From positions 1 through 64,000 of the forward strand of contig NZ_VEDO01000011.1 of the NCBI RefSeq assembly GCF_007677875.1: a DNA stretch of 64,000 bases, written 5' to 3'. This DNA comes from Variovorax boronicumulans (GTDB taxonomy: Bacteria > Pseudomonadota > Gammaproteobacteria > Burkholderiales > Burkholderiaceae_C). Under the pieces are notes generated by a model, which saw only the letters and a list, made by a program, of their open reading frames with translations, ran no database searches and was not told the origin of the DNA. Position 1 is the stretch's first letter. Every line of letters starts with the position of its first letter. Below, one piece after another: positions 52,990 through 62,055 of this stretch. Both the position numbers and the translations under genes were made by a program.

Positions 52990-54750
52990 ATGGATGAGGG
53001 GAGCGCGGCCAGCCCGACGGAGCAGGACCTGCTCCAGTTCCTGTACCGCAGCCCTGTCGGATTGATCGATGCCGACGCCGACGGCGCCATCGCCCTCATG
53101 ACGCCCATGGCGGCCCAGCTGCTGCTGCCGCTCGCCGGTCCGGCGTCCATGGACAACCTGTTCGAGGCGCTCGCCGTCGCTCTGCCCAACCTGCGTGCAC
53201 GGGTGGCCGCCCATGGTCCCGCGGCGGGGGCGGTGTGCGTGGCCCAACGCTTCGCAGGCGCGCAGCGCAACGGCGAGCGCGCGACGCTGTCGCTGAGCCT
53301 GTTCCGTGCCGAAGGCGGCCGCCTCACGGGCGTGCTGCACGACGCCACGCACGAGGAGCGCCGCCAGCGCCGCCGGGTGGAAGCGGCAGCCCACACCGAC
53401 AGCCTCACGGGTCTGCCCAACCGGCAAGCCGTGCAGGAACACCTGGCCGTGCTGTTGGCGCAGCCGCGCACACCCGGACGCCAGCACGCCGTGTTATTTC
53501 TCAACTGCGACCGCTTTCAGCACATCAACGACTCGGCCGGCCACACGGCCGGCGATGCCCTGCTCGGGATGATCGCTGCGCGCCTGGTCGAAGCCACGGA
53601 CGCTGCAGCGCCCCCCGCGCCCGACACGGTTGCGGCCAGCCTCGAACCCGTGGCGCGCACCGCGCGCCCCCTCGTGGGCCGCGTGGGCGGAGACGAGTTC
53701 GCCGTCGTGGCCGAACTGGACGACACGCCGACCGCAGTGCACACGCTGAGCGCGCACCTGGCCACCGAACTGAGCAGGCCCTATGTTCTGGGCGAGCGCA
53801 GCATGGACTGCAGCTTCAGCATGGGGGTGGCTGCTGCCAACCCCGGTGAAGACACGCCCGGCCGCAGCCTGTACCACGCGCGGCTGGCGATGACCGAGGC
53901 GCAGCGCGAGGGCGGCGCGCGGATCAGGGTGTTTGACACCTTGATGCTGCAGCGCACGCGGCGCCGGACCGACCTGGAAAACGACCTGCGCCGTGCCATT
54001 GGCACGTCGGAGCTCTACGTCGTCTACCAGCCCGTGGTCCGGCTGGCCAACGGCGCGGTCGAAGCCGTGGAGGCGCTTGTGCGCTGGCAGCATCCACTGC
54101 ACGGTGCCCTGTCGCCCATGGAGTTCATCGGCATCGCCGAAGACGCGGGCCTGATCGGAGCGCTCGGCCAGGTCGTGCTGGCCACCGCATGCCGCCAGTT
54201 CGTGCAGTGGCGGCAGCGCTACCCCGAGCGCGGCCCGCGGCTGCTGGCCGTGAACCTGTCGCGGGGCCAATTGCCCGAACCGACGCTGATCGGCGGCATC
54301 AAGGACATCCTGCGCGACACCGGCATGCCGGCTGGCGCGTTGCAGCTGGAAGTGACGGAGAGCCTGGCCGCGCAGGACGAAGCGGTGCAGATGCGGCTGC
54401 ACGAACTCAAGCGCCTGGGCCTGACCCTCGCGCTCGACGATTTCGGCACGGGCTACTCCTCGCTGGCGAGTCTGTACCAGCTGCCGGTGGACCTGCTCAA
54501 GATCGACCGCGCGTTCGTCAGCCAGCTGGAGACCAGCGCCCACCACCGCGTGCTGGTCGAAGCCACGATCAAGGTCGCCAAGAGCCTGAATTTCCGCACC
54601 GTGGCCGAGGGCATCGAGACCGTCGGGCAGGCCGACATCCTGCGCGCGATGGACTGCGACAAGGGCCAGGGCTATCTTTTCGCGCGGCCGCTGCAGGCCG
54701 AAGCCCTCGAGGCTTGGCTGCAAGAGCGCCGGCCGTCCTGGCGCGGCTGA
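52990..54750 (+). CDS. GGDEF-EAL c-di-GMP signalling protein
   Basis: A 586-residue cytosolic protein. An N-terminal PAS-like sensor (about residues 10-120) is followed by a diguanylate cyclase domain with intact GGDEF (residues 233-237). A phosphodiesterase domain follows with EALVRW, LEVTES, DDFGTGYSSL, KIDRAFV and AEGIE all conserved. No RxxD inhibitory site precedes GGDEF. Both activities are therefore possible, with the balance set by the sensor or a partner. The ATG at 52990 was chosen because an upstream ATG (52930) lies inside the repeat. The PYP-like gene just upstream is a likely partner. Confidence 0.92.
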   Translation: MDEGSAASPTEQDLLQFLYRSPVGLIDADADGAIALMTPMAAQLLLPLAGPASMDNLFEALAVALPNLRARVAAHGPAAGAVCVAQRFAGAQRNGERATLSLSLFRAEGGRLTGVLHDATHEERRQRRRVEAAAHTDSLTGLPNRQAVQEHLAVLLAQPRTPGRQHAVLFLNCDRFQHINDSAGHTAGDALLGMIAARLVEATDAAAPPAPDTVAASLEPVARTARPLVGRVGGDEFAVVAELDDTPTAVHTLSAHLATELSRPYVLGERSMDCSFSMGVAAANPGEDTPGRSLYHARLAMTEAQREGGARIRVFDTLMLQRTRRRTDLENDLRRAIGTSELYVVYQPVVRLANGAVEAVEALVRWQHPLHGALSPMEFIGIAEDAGLIGALGQVVLATACRQFVQWRQRYPERGPRLLAVNLSRGQLPEPTLIGGIKDILRDTGMPAGALQLEVTESLAAQDEAVQMRLHELKRLGLTLALDDFGTGYSSLASLYQLPVDLLKIDRAFVSQLETSAHHRVLVEATIKVAKSLNFRTVAEGIETVGQADILRAMDCDKGQGYLFARPLQAEALEAWLQERRPSWRG

Positions 54751-54776
54751 GTGGGCAGCCGACGGCCGCTGGCTGC

Positions 54777-55562
54777 TCAGGGCTGCGCGGTGCCCGGCTC
54801 GGCGAGCTTGCGGTGCTGTTCGGCCGCCACCTGCGAGGGCGTCACCTTGGCCAGCAGGACCTGCAGTTTGTTCTTCAGGCCCGCCACCACGTCGGCCTCG
54901 CCGTTCTGCATGGCTTCGAAACCTGCTTCGGCGACGTCGGCCGGATCCATCTTGCTGCCCGTGCCCACCTTGGTGTCGAGCAGGCCGGCGCGCTCGAAGA
55001 ACTCGGTGTCGGTCACACCCGGCATCAGGCAGCTGACGGTGACCCCCGTGTCCTTCAGTTCGTTGCGCAGCGCCGCCGTGAACGAATCGACGAAGGCCTT
55101 GGAGGCGTTGTAGACGGCCTGAAAGCTGCCCGGCTGGAAGCCCGCGATCGATCCCGTCACCAGGATGCGCCCGCTGCCGGCGTCGCGCATGCGCCGGCCC
55201 AGGCGCTGCAGCAGGTACAGCGTGCCCGTGATGTTGGTGTCGATCACATGCTGGATGTCGGCGAAGCGCTGGTCGAGGAAGGCCTGGCCGAGCCCGTGCC
55301 CGGCATTGGCGAGCAACGCGCCCACGGGGCGGCCGCCGACCAGTTCGCACAGTTCGTCCACGCCTTCGCGGCTCGCGAGCTCCACCTGCAGCGTCTGCAC
55401 GCTGACGCCATGCGCCTCGCATGCGGCCTTGACGGTTTCCAGCGAGGTGTCGGCCGCCAGCACCAGGTCGTAGCCGGCCTTGGCACAACACAGCGCGAGA
55501 TGGAAGCCGATGCCCGAAGAGGCGCCCGTGACGACGGCCAGCGGTGCGGTGGGGGTGTTCAT
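54777..55562 (-). CDS. short-chain dehydrogenase/reductase
   Basis: A 261-residue SDR with TGASSGIG (residues 12-19), NAG in LLANAGHG, catalytic Ser in VTGSIAG, and YNASK with Tyr and Lys. The ALLANAG variant and LVLAADTSLETVK at the cofactor strand fit NADP-type classical SDRs. The substrate is unknown. It converges on the GGDEF-EAL gene. Confidence 0.92.
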   Translation of the reverse strand: MNTPTAPLAVVTGASSGIGFHLALCCAKAGYDLVLAADTSLETVKAACEAHGVSVQTLQVELASREGVDELCELVGGRPVGALLANAGHGLGQAFLDQRFADIQHVIDTNITGTLYLLQRLGRRMRDAGSGRILVTGSIAGFQPGSFQAVYNASKAFVDSFTAALRNELKDTGVTVSCLMPGVTDTEFFERAGLLDTKVGTGSKMDPADVAEAGFEAMQNGEADVVAGLKNKLQVLLAKVTPSQVAAEQHRKLAEPGTAQP

Positions 55563-55738
55563 GGAGAGCTCCTGTCCGTGGGATGGGTCTGTCCGTCACC
55601 TTAGGGACGCACCATGGGCCGCGCCGAAGGCAGGGCGGTGCTCCGGGCGTGCGCCATGTCCTACCGGCGCGCGCCGCCCGAAGGAACTTCCACCTTCCTG
55701 GGGATTCCCAATGGCCCATCGTCTGCTACGTTGCCCGC

Positions 55739-56002
55739 ATGAACACCTTCGATGCACCGGACGGCTCCTGGTGGTACATGTCCGCGCAGGAGAAGCGCGG
55801 CCCTGTCGCCGCCGAACGCCTGCAGCAGCTGCACGCGGCGGGAAGCATCGCCGCCGACACCCTGGTCTGGTGCCAGGAGTCCTCGCCCATGGCTGCGGCC
55901 TGGCAGCCGCTGCACATGGTGCTGGCCCGGCGCCTGCAGTCGCCGCTCGCGTTGCTGCGCCCCGGCGCCGAGCCGAGCCCCCTGGACGGCCGGCCGCTGT
56001 AG
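55739..56002 (+). CDS. GYF_2 (DUF4339) domain protein
   Basis: An 87-residue protein made almost wholly of a GYF_2 domain: GSWWYMSAQEKRGPVAAERL then AGSIAADTLVWCQESSPMAA and a WQPL segment. Such domains bind peptides or partner proteins, often beside a membrane module that is absent here. Function unknown. Confidence 0.8.
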   Translation: MNTFDAPDGSWWYMSAQEKRGPVAAERLQQLHAAGSIAADTLVWCQESSPMAAAWQPLHMVLARRLQSPLALLRPGAEPSPLDGRPL

Positions 56003-56050
56003 TCGGCCTTCAGCCCGCGCAGCCTGCCGATCTGTGCGCGGCCGCGCCGC

Positions 56051-57379
56051 TCAGGCTCGCGGCGCTGCGGCCCGCGAGGCCGCTGCCACCATGTGCTCGG
56101 CCAGCGTGCCGTACAGCGGCCTGCTCAGCATGCGCGAGACCAGGCTGGCCAGCATGGCGCTGGCCATGAGGCTCAGCACCATGGAATGCCCGTCGACCAT
56201 TTCCATCACGATGATGAAGGCCGTGAGCGGCGCCTGCGTGACGGCCGCCAGGAAACCGGTCATGCCCATGGCGATCAGCGCGGGCCCCAGGCCCGGCCCG
56301 GCGAGCTGCGCGATGGCGTCGCCGATGCCCGCGCCGATGGACAGCGATGGCGCGAAGATGCCGCCCGGCACGCCGCACCAGGCCGTGAGCCAGGTGGCGA
56401 TGAACTTGAGCAGCGTGTACAGCGGCGTCAGCTCATCGTGGCCGGCCAGCATCTGCTTGACCGCCTCCGAACCGGCGCCGAAGGTGGCACCGCCGGTCGC
56501 CAGGCCGATGGCGGCCACCATCAGCCCGCCCGCGGCTGCGAAGCGCACCGGCCAGCGTGCGCGCCAGCGGTTCAGGCGCTGCGGCGACCCGGTCAGCGAA
56601 GCGATCATCAGGCGCGCGAACAGGCCGCCCGCCACGCCGCTGGCCAGGGCCACCAGCAGGCCGGGGCCGAACAGGTCCCAGCCCAGCGGCGGCACGCGGA
56701 TGATGCCGAAGTAGCTGGTGTTGCCGAATGCCGAGACGCCCACCAGACCGGCCAGCACGATGCCCGTGATGATGAGGCCGCTCGCGCGCGCTTCCAGCCG
56801 GCCGGAAAGCTCTTCGATGGCGAACACCACGCCGGCCAGCGGCGCGTTGAACGCGGCCGCGATGCCCGCGGCGCCGCCGGCCACCAACAGGGCCCGGGTG
56901 TCGATCTGGCTGCTCGGCGAGAGCCAGCGCCGCGCATGCTGCATGACGCCAGCGGCCACCTGCACCGAAGGCCCCTCGCGGCCGATGGACAGGCCAGCCG
57001 CGAAGCCTGCGACGCCCAGACCGATCTTGGCGACGGTCAGGCGCAGCGACGCGAACAGGCCGCGCTGTTCGGGCAGCACGGCGGGGTCGAGCGCGGCCTT
57101 GATCTGCGGAATGCCCGAGCCGCCGGCCCCGGGGAACCAGCGCCGCGTGGCCCAGACGATGCCGGCGGTCCACGCCGGCGTCCACAGCAGCACGGCCCAG
57201 GCCTGAAACTGGTGCAGCCGCTCGAACAGATGGAAGGCCCATTCCGCCGCGACGGTGAACCCCACGACGAAGAGCCCGGCAGCAATCGCATAGCCCAGCA
57301 CGATGGCGCGGTCCAGCCACAGGCGCCAGCTGGAGAACTCGGCGCGCAGGTTCTGGAAGAAGTCGGGTTCCTGGTGCAT
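56051..57379 (-). CDS. clcA: CLC-family chloride channel/antiporter
   Basis: A 442-residue inner-membrane CLC protein. Selectivity motifs are present: GSGIPQIKAAL, GREGPSVQVA with the gating Glu, and GVPGGIFAPSLS. The internal Glu in the segment LAGVVFAIEELSG, equivalent to the proton Glu of E. coli ClcA, is kept, pointing to Cl-/H+ exchange rather than a channel. Homologues aid acid resistance. Confidence 0.93.
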   Translation of the reverse strand: MHQEPDFFQNLRAEFSSWRLWLDRAIVLGYAIAAGLFVVGFTVAAEWAFHLFERLHQFQAWAVLLWTPAWTAGIVWATRRWFPGAGGSGIPQIKAALDPAVLPEQRGLFASLRLTVAKIGLGVAGFAAGLSIGREGPSVQVAAGVMQHARRWLSPSSQIDTRALLVAGGAAGIAAAFNAPLAGVVFAIEELSGRLEARASGLIITGIVLAGLVGVSAFGNTSYFGIIRVPPLGWDLFGPGLLVALASGVAGGLFARLMIASLTGSPQRLNRWRARWPVRFAAAGGLMVAAIGLATGGATFGAGSEAVKQMLAGHDELTPLYTLLKFIATWLTAWCGVPGGIFAPSLSIGAGIGDAIAQLAGPGLGPALIAMGMTGFLAAVTQAPLTAFIIVMEMVDGHSMVLSLMASAMLASLVSRMLSRPLYGTLAEHMVAAASRAAAPRA

Positions 57380-57445
57380 CGGCCGATTCTGGCAGCGGCA
57401 GCAGCACCGCCCGGCACGCCGCAGGCCGGGCGTGCGCGCCCTGCC

Positions 57446-58051
57446 TCAATCGACGAGACCGCCCACCACCCCGAGCCCGTGCGCTTCGGCCGCGGGCACG
57501 TACCAGTCGCTCTCGCGCACACGCGCCTGCAGGTCGTCCAGCGACAGCGCGGAGCCCTGCACGAGCTCGGCGAAGCCGGCGCGCTCGAGGCGCTGGCCCG
57601 AGGCGATCTCAGCCAGCATGCTCTGCACCTGGACCATGCAGACCTGCAGCGCGCCTTCGAGCTGCAGCGTCTTGCTGAGCCGGCGTTCGTGGACCAGCAG
57701 TTCGCAATCGCGGGTCAGGAAGCGGCGCTCGCGTGCGAACGCCGCCATCACGGTCACACCGGCCGAATAGACGTAGGACTTGCCCAGAAAGTACAGCGCC
57801 GCGCCGCCCTGGCGCCAGCTGCGGATCTCCTGCGCGATGCGCCGGCCCACGTCGGCATCGCCGCCCGAGGTCGACAGTTCGACCACGACGGGGCCATCCG
57901 CCGGGGCCTCGGAACGCTGGCGCAGGAATTCGGTCAGCATGGCCTGGTCGACCGGCCCGTGCAGTCGGATGGCCGGGGGTTGCGCCAGGACGGCAGGCGC
58001 GCAGGAGGAACCGGAAGGGGCGGAAGGAGCGAAGGTGTTGTCGGCTGGCAT
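57446..58051 (-). CDS. ClpP-like serine protease
   Basis: A 201-residue protein of the ClpP/crotonase fold. Catalytic Ser96 lies in SYVYSAGVTVMAAF and His121 in CELLVHERRL; STSGGDADVG supplies the oxyanion glycines. An N-terminal 25-residue Ser/Ala/Pro-rich extension precedes the domain and is not a clear signal peptide. It is shorter and more diverged than housekeeping ClpP and has no clpX or clpA beside it. The partner ATPase and substrates are unknown. An ATG far upstream (58180) is less likely. Confidence 0.75.
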   Translation of the reverse strand: MPADNTFAPSAPSGSSCAPAVLAQPPAIRLHGPVDQAMLTEFLRQRSEAPADGPVVVELSTSGGDADVGRRIAQEIRSWRQGGAALYFLGKSYVYSAGVTVMAAFARERRFLTRDCELLVHERRLSKTLQLEGALQVCMVQVQSMLAEIASGQRLERAGFAELVQGSALSLDDLQARVRESDWYVPAAEAHGLGVVGGLVD

Positions 58052-58213
58052 GCGTGCGGAACAGGATGGATGGAGCGCGTGCGGTGCACGCCAGCGCACT
58101 GTGCCTTGCATGGTCCGGCGCGCTGCAGCAGACGAGCGCTGAAGCGTTCGTCGGACGCGTCCGCCAGGCGCAAGCCCCACGGGCCGCAGCCGCCGGCTGG
58201 CGTAGCGGACGGC

Positions 58214-58645
58214 TCAGCCTGGCGCGACGCGCCGACCGTTGGCGTCGACGACCGGCTCGCCGTCCTCCTTGACGAAGGCGCCGCGCTGGGGGTTCGGCAG
58301 GATGTCCAGCACCAGCTCCGACGGCCGGCACAGCCGCGTGCCCAGGGGCGTGACGACGATCGGGCGGTTGATCAGGATGGGGTGCTGCAGCATGAAGTCG
58401 ATGAGCTGCGCGTCGGTCCACTGCGGATCGTCCAGGCCCAGCGCGTCGTAGGGCGTGCCTTTGCGGCGCAGCAGTGCGCGGACGCCGTTGCCCGTCGCCG
58501 CGACCAGGCCCTGCAGGGTCGCCCGGTCGGGCGGTGTGCGCAGGTACTCGATGACCTCGGGCTCCTCGCCGCTGTTGCGGATCAGCGCCAGCGTGTTGCG
58601 CGAGGTGCCGCAGGCCGGGTTGTGGAAGATGGTGATGGTGTGCAT
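58214..58645 (-). CDS. arsC: arsenate reductase (glutaredoxin type)
   Basis: ArsC reduces arsenate to arsenite with glutathione and glutaredoxin. The 143-residue protein starts MHTITIFHNPACGTSRNTLA, with the catalytic Cys in PACGTS, and carries the arsenate-binding Arg positions (YLRTPP, INRPIVVTPLGTRLCRP). It follows arsB with a 28-nt gap as the last gene of the operon. Confidence 0.95.
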   Translation of the reverse strand: MHTITIFHNPACGTSRNTLALIRNSGEEPEVIEYLRTPPDRATLQGLVAATGNGVRALLRRKGTPYDALGLDDPQWTDAQLIDFMLQHPILINRPIVVTPLGTRLCRPSELVLDILPNPQRGAFVKEDGEPVVDANGRRVAPG

Positions 58646-58673
58646 GGGGTGTTGTTCAGTTCGGATGTTCGGA

Positions 58674-59954
58674 TCAGCCAAGGCGCAGCGCGAGCGCGGC
58701 CAGCGTGGCCGCCAGCACGGGCAGCGTCAGCACGATGCCCACGCGCATGTAGCTGCCCCAGGCGATGCGCATGCCTTTGCGCGACAGCACGTGCAACCAC
58801 AGCAAGGTCGCCAGGCTGCCAATCGGCGTGATCTTCGGCCCCAGGTCGCAGCCGATGACATTGGCATAGACCATGGCCTGCCTGACCGCACCGGTGGCCG
58901 TCGACTGCTCGATGGCCAACGCGCCGACCAGCACCGTCGGCATGTTGTTCATGACGGAGGACAGGCCGGCTGCGAGAAGTCCGGTGCCGAAGGCCGCGCC
59001 CCAGACACCGCCCTCGGCGAAGCGGTCGAGCAGCGCCGCGAGCTGGTGCGTCAGCCCGGCATTGCGCAGGCCATAGACGACCAGGTACATGCCGAGCGAG
59101 AACACGACGATCTGCCACGGCGCCCCGCGCAGCACCTTGCCCGTGTCGATGGCATGGCCCCTGGCCGCCACCGCCAACAGCACGGCCGCGCCCGCGGCTG
59201 CCACCGCACTCACCGGCACGCCCCGCGGTTCCAGCCAGAAGAAGCCGGCCAGCAGCAAGGCCAGCACCAGCCAGCCCGCGCGGAAGGTGGCGCGGTCGCG
59301 GATGGCTTGCGCCGGTGCCTCGAGCCGGCCCAGCGCATAGGCCGCAGGAAGGTCGCGTCGGAAGTACAGGTACAGCACCAGCAGGCTGGAGGCCACGGCC
59401 ACCAGGTTGACCGGAACCATCACGGCGGCGTAGGCATCAAAGCCGATGCCGAAGAAGTCGGCCGAGACGATGTTGACCAGGTTGGAGACCACCAGCGGCA
59501 GGCTGGCGGTGTCGGCGATGAAGCCGGCGGCCATCACGAAAGCCAGCGTGGCGGCCGGCGAAAACCCAAGCGCGGCCAGCATGGCCATCACGATGGGCGT
59601 CAGGATCAGCGCGGCGCCGTCGTTGGCGAACAGCGCCGCGACCGCAGCCCCCAGCAGCACGATGGACGCGAACAGGCGCGGGCCGCTGCCGCCACCCCAG
59701 CGCGCCATGTGCAATGCCGCCCACGCGAAAAAGCCCGCCTCGTCCAACAGCAGGCTGATGACGATGATGGCGACGAACGCGGCCGTGGCATTCCAGACAA
59801 TGGCCCAGACCACCGGGATGTCGGCCAGGCGCACGGCACCCAGTGCCAGCGCCAGCAGGGCACCGAAGCTGGCACTCCAGCCGATGCCCAGGCCGCGCGG
59901 CTGCCAGATGACCAGGACCAGGGTGACGATGAAAACGAGGGCTGCCGCAAGCAT
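58674..59954 (-). CDS. arsB: arsenite efflux pump ArsB
   Basis: A 426-residue integral membrane protein with about 12 helices, starting [20 protein letters not shown]. It has the conserved [13 protein letters not shown] and [13 protein letters not shown] segments of ArsB-type arsenite/proton antiporters. It removes the arsenite made by ArsC. Start at 59954 (ATG). Confidence 0.94.
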   Translation of the reverse strand: MLAAALVFIVTLVLVIWQPRGLGIGWSASFGALLALALGAVRLADIPVVWAIVWNATAAFVAIIVISLLLDEAGFFAWAALHMARWGGGSGPRLFASIVLLGAAVAALFANDGAALILTPIVMAMLAALGFSPAATLAFVMAAGFIADTASLPLVVSNLVNIVSADFFGIGFDAYAAVMVPVNLVAVASSLLVLYLYFRRDLPAAYALGRLEAPAQAIRDRATFRAGWLVLALLLAGFFWLEPRGVPVSAVAAAGAAVLLAVAARGHAIDTGKVLRGAPWQIVVFSLGMYLVVYGLRNAGLTHQLAALLDRFAEGGVWGAAFGTGLLAAGLSSVMNNMPTVLVGALAIEQSTATGAVRQAMVYANVIGCDLGPKITPIGSLATLLWLHVLSRKGMRIAWGSYMRVGIVLTLPVLAATLAALALRLG

Positions 59955-60027
59955 GACGGTCGGAACTTTCAGGACGCTGGCGGCGCCGCGCCGCGCAGGG
60001 GGAAGGGCGAACGCGCGACCCAGTCGA

Positions 60028-60348
60028 TCAGCACTTGCACGCGAGCTCGCTCGCGGCGCAGGGCGCACCCTGGCAACAGTTCTCGGTCAGGTAGCCCACC
60101 AGATCGCCCATGCGCGCGTACTCGGCACGGTAGACCAGGTGGCGGCTCGCGCGCTCCTGAGTCACCAGCCCGGCACGCGAGAGCTCCTTCAGGTGAAACG
60201 ACAGCGAGGTGCTCGGCATGCCGAGCGCCTCGCTCATGACGCCGGGGGTCAGGCCATCCTGGCCGACGACCACCAGGGCGCGGAAGATGCGCAGCCGCAC
60301 GGGGTGGGCCAGCGCCCCAAGGGCTGCAGCAACTTCGGTTTCATCCAT
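60028..60348 (-). CDS. arsR: ArsR-family arsenic-sensing repressor
   Basis: A 106-residue winged-helix repressor: [20 protein letters not shown], then [20 protein letters not shown] as the DNA-reading helix. It lacks the classic ELCVCD in the alpha-3 helix but ends in a Cys-rich tail (CCQGAPC and a final CKC), which may be the arsenite site. It starts just inside its operator and heads arsR-arsB-arsC. Upstream ATGs lie within the operator and beyond it and are less likely starts. Confidence 0.9.
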   Translation of the reverse strand: MDETEVAAALGALAHPVRLRIFRALVVVGQDGLTPGVMSEALGMPSTSLSFHLKELSRAGLVTQERASRHLVYRAEYARMGDLVGYLTENCCQGAPCAASELACKC

Positions 60349-60360
60349 GTCGCGACTGTA

Positions 60361-60388
60361 CGATATTTCGAGCAACCTTGAAATATCG
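60361..60388. promoter_or_regulatory. ArsR operator
   Basis: CGATATTTC (60361-60369) and its exact complement GAAATATCG (60380-60388) flank 10 bp. The AT-rich arms stand out in this GC-rich region and lie just upstream of arsR, where autorepression is expected. Confidence 0.65.
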
Positions 60389-60507
60389 AATGAATTACTG
60401 CGACGTGGCCGCTCAAGCATTGCCCTGCACATCGGGCGGCGGCGCTGAAGGCAGGCCCTGCCGATGGTGAAGGCGCCGCAGCCGGGCTGCTACCATCCGC
60501 CGCTGCA

Positions 60508-60720
60508 ACAGGTGCCCGGCGACACAAGCGCGTCGGGTTAAACGGGAAGCCGGTCTGCAGGCCTTCGGGCCGCACGAAGCCGGCGCTGCCCCCGCAACGG
60601 TGTGCAAGAAGCAAGCGGCAAACACAACCACTGGGTCGGTGCACCTGGGAAGGGTGCCGCGGGCGTCGGGCGTCGCGACAGACGCCCGGAACTTGCGAGC
60701 CCGGAGACCGGCCTGTCGCA
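60508..60720 (+). ncRNA. cobalamin riboswitch
   Basis: The order of conserved blocks matches a B12 riboswitch: an opening AGGTGCCCG, GGTTAAACGGGAAGCCGGT, the GCTGCCCCCGCAACGG core, CCACTGGG, CCTGGGAAGG, and a closing B12 box GAGCCCGGAGACCGGCC at about 60697-60713. It lies 126 nt upstream of cobG and would shut the cob operon when cobalamin is plentiful. The region between it and cobG likely holds the expression platform. Confidence 0.92.
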
Positions 60721-60846
60721 TCGAGCTGGCGTTGCGGTGGGCGATGCGGGTCCCATGGCCGCGCACGACTTTCGGCCATCCGACCGCACCCCCTCTTGCC
60801 ACGTACGGCAGCCCCGGGCCCCGGCCCGTACCGTTCAAGAGGACAG

Positions 60847-62055
60847 ATGCGCAAGCCTTCGGCTCCGCCGGCTCTGCCGGCACCGCCGCCTGCGGCCACT
60901 CCCACCGTCCACGGCTGGTGTCCCGGTGCACTGCGGCCCATGGCCTCGGGCGATGGCTGGATCGTGCGCGTGCGCCCGCATGCGGGGCGGCTCACGCGCG
61001 CGCAGGCCGCCGGCATCGCGCGGCTCGCCCAGGCGCACGGCCGCGGCCTGGTCGAGCTCACGCGGCGGGCCAAATTGCAGCTGCGCGGCGTGGCACCGGA
61101 ACACCACGCGGCCCTGCTCGCAGGCCTGCAGGCGCTGGGCCTCGTCGACGCCGATGCGGCGGCCGAGCAGCGCCGCAACATCGTCGTCACGCCGTTCTGG
61201 CGGTTGGGCGAGCCCACGCCGGACCTTGCGGCCGCGCTCGCCCAGGCCCTGGCCGGGCCGCTGGCTCCTGCGCTGCCGGCCAAGTTCGGCTTCGCAGTCG
61301 ACTGCGGGCCCGTGCCCGTGCTGCGCGCGACGCCGGCCACCATCCGCATCGAGCGCGATGCCCAGGGTCTGGTCGTGCGCGCCGACACCGTGCCGCTGCT
61401 GGCCCGCGCCACGCCGCACGACGCCGTGGCCCGCGCGATGGCGCTCGCGCACTGGTTCGCCGGTGGCGGCCAGGGCGCGCCGCCGCCCGGCTTCCACCCT
61501 GCCCCGCTTGGCTGCCGCACGGCACCCAGGCCGCTGCCGGGCCCGGCGCCCGGCGGCTGGCTGGTGGCCACCGCGTTCGGCCAGCTGCAGGCCGACACAC
61601 TCGCGCGCCTGGCCGAACAGGGAGACCTGCGCCTGACGCCCTGGCGCATGCTGCTGGTCGAAGGCGCGCGCAGCGCGCCGGCGCTGCCCGGCCTGCTGAC
61701 CGACCCGGCCGACCCGTTGCTGCGTGTGGTCGCCTGCAGCGGCACCGAGGGCTGCCACCAGGCCGCCGGGCCGACGCGCCCGCTGGCCCGCGCGCTGGCC
61801 GGCGTCGTGCCGGCGCACGGGCTGCTGCACGTGTCCGGTTGCCGCAAGGGCTGCGCGCATGCCGAGCCCACCGTGACGCTGGTCGCCACGCGCGCGGGCT
61901 ACGACTTCGTCCGCCACGGCAAGGCCGGGTCAGCCCCCGACCGGCAGGCCCTGCGGGCCGATGCACTCGCCACCCATCTCGCCGGCGCATGGCACGCCAC
62001 CACAACAACACAAGACGCACCGCCCCATGAGGCCACCGATTCCCCACTGCTTTGA
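60847..62055 (+). CDS. cobG: precorrin-3B synthase
   Basis: CobG oxidises precorrin-3A to precorrin-3B in the oxygen-dependent cobalamin pathway. The 402-residue protein is related to sulfite/nitrite reductases: an N-terminal GWCPGALRPM segment, an RRAKLQLRGV half, and Fe-S cysteines in CSGTEGCHQA and CRKGCAH. AGAGGA precedes the ATG at 60847. Its 3' end overlaps cobH by 29 nt. The presence of cobG indicates aerobic corrin synthesis. Confidence 0.92.
   Translation: MRKPSAPPALPAPPPAATPTVHGWCPGALRPMASGDGWIVRVRPHAGRLTRAQAAGIARLAQAHGRGLVELTRRAKLQLRGVAPEHHAALLAGLQALGLVDADAAAEQRRNIVVTPFWRLGEPTPDLAAALAQALAGPLAPALPAKFGFAVDCGPVPVLRATPATIRIERDAQGLVVRADTVPLLARATPHDAVARAMALAHWFAGGGQGAPPPGFHPAPLGCRTAPRPLPGPAPGGWLVATAFGQLQADTLARLAEQGDLRLTPWRMLLVEGARSAPALPGLLTDPADPLLRVVACSGTEGCHQAAGPTRPLARALAGVVPAHGLLHVSGCRKGCAHAEPTVTLVATRAGYDFVRHGKAGSAPDRQALRADALATHLAGAWHATTTTQDAPPHEATDSPLL

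Noticed and set aside
56093-58831. 912-codon plus-strand frame opposite clcA and the ClpP-like gene
   Set aside because: Composition typical of antisense at high GC and it covers two clear minus-strand genes.
60432-60846. A coding gene upstream of cobG
   Set aside because: Frames through this region have no domain, and the sequence instead matches the conserved blocks of a cobalamin riboswitch.
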